DNA of 32,337 bases from an uncultured Acidimicrobiaceae bacterium. GTDB lineage: Bacteria > Actinomycetota > Acidimicrobiia > Acidimicrobiales > Ilumatobacteraceae. The translations under genes were made by a program, and so were the position numbers. Under the pieces are notes generated by a model. That model made no database searches and was not told the DNA's origin. It saw nothing but the letters and a program-made list of their open reading frames with translations. The stretch lies in NCBI GenBank assembly GCA_903934195.1, contig CAIZMV010000205.1, positions 1 through 32,337 on the forward strand. Reading direction: 5' to 3'. Shown here in pieces: positions 30,143-32,337 of the stretch (positions are counted from its first letter, which is position 1; each line of letters starts with the position of its first letter).

Positions 30143-31549
30143 ATGTCTGATTCTCCTCGCTATCGCTTTGCTCCATCACCGACTGGTTTTTTCCACGTTG
30201 GGGGAGCCCGCACCGCTCTCTACAACTGGGCACTTGCATTACGTATGGGCGGCACGTTTGTTTTACGTATTGAAGACACTGACGAATCTCGCAATAGTCC
30301 TGAATGGACACAAGGAATCATTGACGCTCTGTCGTGGCTAGGAATTGATTCACAGTCGCCCCGATTTGAAGGGCCGTACTTTCAGTCACAGAATGCAGAA
30401 CTGCACATCGCTGCTGCCATGAAACTACATGCAGCAGGCAAGGCCTATTGGTGCGACTTAACTGCCGACCAGATTCAAGAGCGCGCCAAGGCCTCAGGCA
30501 AGCAGGGTTACGACGGCTACTCGCGTGACCGCGGACTTGCTGGTGGCCCCGGACACGTATTGCGGTTTCGTGTACCAGAAGGCGCGACTGTCGTGTCGGA
30601 TCTTGTTCGTGGTGAAGTGGAATTTGCTAACGACACCATTGAAGATTTCGTGTTGTTGCGCAGTAACGGAAGCCCGATGTTTTTGCTGGCCAATGTGGTT
30701 GATGACATTGAAATGCGCATCACACATGTAGTTCGTGCAGAAGAGCACTTACCTAATACACCGAAGCAACAAATGTTGTGGGAAGCATTGGGCGCAACCC
30801 CACCAATTTGGGCTCATGTTCCTGTTCTTGTAAACGAGCAGCGTAAGAAGTTGTCTAAGCGCCGCGACAAAGTAGCTCTCGAGCAGTATCGCGAAGAGGG
30901 AATTCTTCCTGATGCAATGATCAACTACCTCATGACGCTCGGTTGGGCTCCGGCTGGTGATACTGAAATAGTTCCGTGGTCTTCAATGGTGGAAGAGTTC
31001 CGTCTGGAAGACGTCAACCACTCACCAGCGTTCTTTGACATCAAGAAGTTGGCCTCGTTCAATGGTGATTACATACGCGCATTGTCGTTAAATGAATTCA
31101 TCCAGGCATCGTCTCTCGTGCTTGCATCTACTGAAGCATGGCCGGCGAGTCGGTTTAATGCAGATGTGTTTGCGCAAGCAGCACCTCTTGTTCAAACTCG
31201 AGTGGTCACTTTGTCAGAAATACCTGCAATGGTTGATTTCCTGTTCCTAGAGAATCCTGCAATTGATGACGATGCGTGGAACAAAACCATGGCTTCAGAT
31301 TTTGCTCGCGAAGTACTTACAGACTTCGCTGCAGCAGTCACTACAGCCGATTGGAACCATGACAGTTTGAAGGGCATCCTTGAAACATGGACAGAAGCAC
31401 ACGGCTTGAAGTTAGGCAAGACGCAAGCGCCGATTCGCGTTGCAATTACCGGCCGAACAGTTGGGCCTCCGTTATTTGAGAGTCTTGAAATTCTTGGCCG
31501 CGAGGAAACTATTCGTCGCCTTACTGCCGGCATTGCACGGCTGGGATAA
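30143..31549 (+). CDS. gltX: Glutamyl-tRNA synthetase
   Basis: 468 aa, class I synthetase. The HIGH-type motif is in FAPSPTGFFHVGGARTALYN, then VLRIEDTDESR, and the KMSKS-type loop in KKLSKRRDKVALEQY. The anticodon-binding helical domain follows from about residue 330. Length is normal. Actinobacteria usually lack GlnRS, so this enzyme is probably non-discriminating and also loads Glu onto tRNA-Gln, which GatCAB then amidates. That is inference, supported here only by the tRNA-Gln(CTG) about 0.7 kb downstream. No ribosome-binding site precedes the ATG. Confidence 0.97.
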   Translation: MSDSPRYRFAPSPTGFFHVGGARTALYNWALALRMGGTFVLRIEDTDESRNSPEWTQGIIDALSWLGIDSQSPRFEGPYFQSQNAELHIAAAMKLHAAGKAYWCDLTADQIQERAKASGKQGYDGYSRDRGLAGGPGHVLRFRVPEGATVVSDLVRGEVEFANDTIEDFVLLRSNGSPMFLLANVVDDIEMRITHVVRAEEHLPNTPKQQMLWEALGATPPIWAHVPVLVNEQRKKLSKRRDKVALEQYREEGILPDAMINYLMTLGWAPAGDTEIVPWSSMVEEFRLEDVNHSPAFFDIKKLASFNGDYIRALSLNEFIQASSLVLASTEAWPASRFNADVFAQAAPLVQTRVVTLSEIPAMVDFLFLENPAIDDDAWNKTMASDFAREVLTDFAAAVTTADWNHDSLKGILETWTEAHGLKLGKTQAPIRVAITGRTVGPPLFESLEILGREETIRRLTAGIARLG

Positions 31550-31557
31550 TTCCTGAC

Positions 31558-32175
31558 ATGCGCGCTTTTGTGCGTTCTGCATTAGTTCTTGCCTTTGGAG
31601 CCTGTATAGCTCTCGTCTTGTATGTGGGCATGGCGGCGGTATCGGTTATGTGGGCCGGTTCACACGACGACACAACCAGCGTGGATGCGATTGTGGTTAT
31701 GGGCGCTGCGCAATACGACGGTGTGCCGTCACCACTGCTTGCATCACGATTGCAGCACGCACTTAATCTGTGGAAGCAAAAGCAGGCCCCACTGATTGCA
31801 GTGACCGGAGGGAAACGACCGGGAGATCGTTTTACCGAAGGTGATACGTCGCGACGCTGGCTGACAGACAGGGGAGTGCCAGGAGCTGACATCGTTGTTG
31901 AATCATCTGGTCGCTCCACATGGGAATCCATTGAGAACGTAGCCCCGCTATTGAACGAAGTAGACGTTGATTCTGTGGTTGTAGTTAGTAGCTCATGGCA
32001 TGTGCAGCGCGCCGCGCTGTCGTTGGAAGAGTTGGGGTTCCGTGCCCATAGTTCGGCTTCGCCAGATGGAGTCCTTTCAGCCTCGTCTGAAAAATCGAAA
32101 CTGATTCGCGAAATTGCTGGTGTTTCCCTTGGCCGAATCATTGGTTTTGGCACTTTGTTCGAGATCACGGGCTAG
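31558..32175 (+). CDS. YdcF/SanA-family (DUF218) membrane-anchored protein
   Basis: 205 aa. An N-terminal transmembrane helix (ALVLAFGACIALVLYVGMA, about 8-30) is followed by a DUF218 domain: VDAIVVMGAAQYDGVPSPLL, SRLQHALNLWKQKQAPLIAV, TGGKRPGDRFTEGDTSRRWL, VESSGRSTWESIENV, and VVVVSSSWHVQRAALSLEELG. This pattern is diagnostic of the ElyC/SanA/YdcF family, which acts in envelope homeostasis in enterobacteria; the molecular activity is not settled. It starts 8 nt after the gltX stop and probably shares its transcript. Confidence 0.9.
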   Translation: MRAFVRSALVLAFGACIALVLYVGMAAVSVMWAGSHDDTTSVDAIVVMGAAQYDGVPSPLLASRLQHALNLWKQKQAPLIAVTGGKRPGDRFTEGDTSRRWLTDRGVPGADIVVESSGRSTWESIENVAPLLNEVDVDSVVVVSSSWHVQRAALSLEELGFRAHSSASPDGVLSASSEKSKLIREIAGVSLGRIIGFGTLFEITG

Positions 32176-32206
32176 GTCCACGGTGGTGGTCATGGCGAGT
32201 CACCGC

Positions 32207-32212
32207 TAAACT
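32207..32212 (+). promoter_or_regulatory. -10 element of the tRNA-Gln gene
   Basis: TAAACT, 11 nt before the first base of the tRNA; the same hexamer lies before the MFS gene. No clear -35. Confidence 0.4.
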
Positions 32213-32223
32213 GGTGCACGCAC

Positions 32224-32298
32224 TGGGGAATGGTGTAATTGGCAACACAGCAGTTTCTGGAACTGTTATTCAGGGTTCGAGTCCTTGTTCCCCAACCA
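32224..32298 (+). tRNA. tRNA-Gln (anticodon CTG)
   Basis: Full cloverleaf: acceptor TGGGGAA with TTCCCCA, D-stem GTGT/ACAC, anticodon stem GCAGT/ACTGT (one G-T) with loop TTCTGGA (anticodon CTG, reads CAG), variable region TATT, T-stem CAGGG/CCTTG (one G-T) with loop TTCGAGT, discriminator A, and an encoded CCA at 32296-32298. It lies downstream of gltX and the YdcF-like gene. The remaining 39 nt of the window show no further complete feature. Confidence 0.95.
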
Positions 32299-32337
32299 AA
32301 TGGACGTTGATATCAACTCCCTTGAAACGGTTTCTTA

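Noticed and set aside
31521..32168. 215-codon minus-strand ORF opposite the YdcF-like gene
   Set aside because: Antisense shadow; the plus-strand product matches a known family over its full length.
1..32337. Mobile elements, CRISPR arrays, prophage or defence genes
   Set aside because: No transposase, integrase, spaced direct repeats or defence-type domains were seen; all longer genes are housekeeping or metabolic.

Overview
The window looks like a chromosomal segment of a free-living, biosynthetically capable actinobacterium. Moderate GC, very tight gene packing, actinobacterial gene types (PASTA receptor protein, IclR regulator divergent to leuCD, gltX with a nearby tRNA-Gln) and many apparently leaderless genes fit Acidimicrobiia (Ilumatobacter-like aquatic lineages). 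That placement is an inference from gene style, not from a search. I see no phage, insertion sequence, CRISPR array or rRNA.

Layout. 1-7.5 kb: the 3' part of ligA, a small membrane-anchored protein, a PASTA-repeat receptor whose kinase domain looks dead, an SDR dehydrogenase, a 14-TM MFS transporter and an SCP2-type lipid-binding protein. 7.5-12.5 kb: serA, then leftward ferredoxin-pyrF, leuA with a leucine leader-peptide attenuator, and an unlisted 50-aa small protein behind a structured leader. 12.5-17.3 kb: a DEAD-box helicase, a small membrane protein, leuCD on the minus strand, the divergent IclR-type regulator (LtbR/NdgR-like) and a protein of unknown function. 17.3-20.9 kb: nadA-nadB-nadC, overlapping. 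20.9-23.6 kb (minus): greA, an alpha/beta hydrolase and an ABC1/UbiB-like kinase. 23.6-29.7 kb: leuB, ilvE, an isoleucine leader-peptide attenuator, cimA, an unknown protein and a large acyl-CoA dehydrogenase. 29.7-32.3 kb: a DUF2237 protein (minus), gltX, a YdcF/SanA-family protein and tRNA-Gln(CTG).

How the genes work together. The centre is branched-chain amino acid synthesis: leuA, leuB, leuC, leuD, ilvE and cimA, under two kinds of control. These are an IclR-type regulator with a candidate operator at leuC, and two separate attenuators. One sits before leuA with four tandem Leu codons; the other sits before cimA with four tandem Ile codons. The leader codons independently support reading the second synthase as citramalate synthase (the threonine-independent isoleucine route). 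De novo NAD synthesis (nadABC) is complete.

The strongest candidates for something new are the isoleucine attenuator of cimA, the PASTA pseudokinase, the 50-aa protein with its structured leader upstream of leuA, a nested palindrome spanning exactly from the regulator stop codon to the next start codon, and four convergent gene pairs whose stop codons interlock in a 4-bp YTAR motif.
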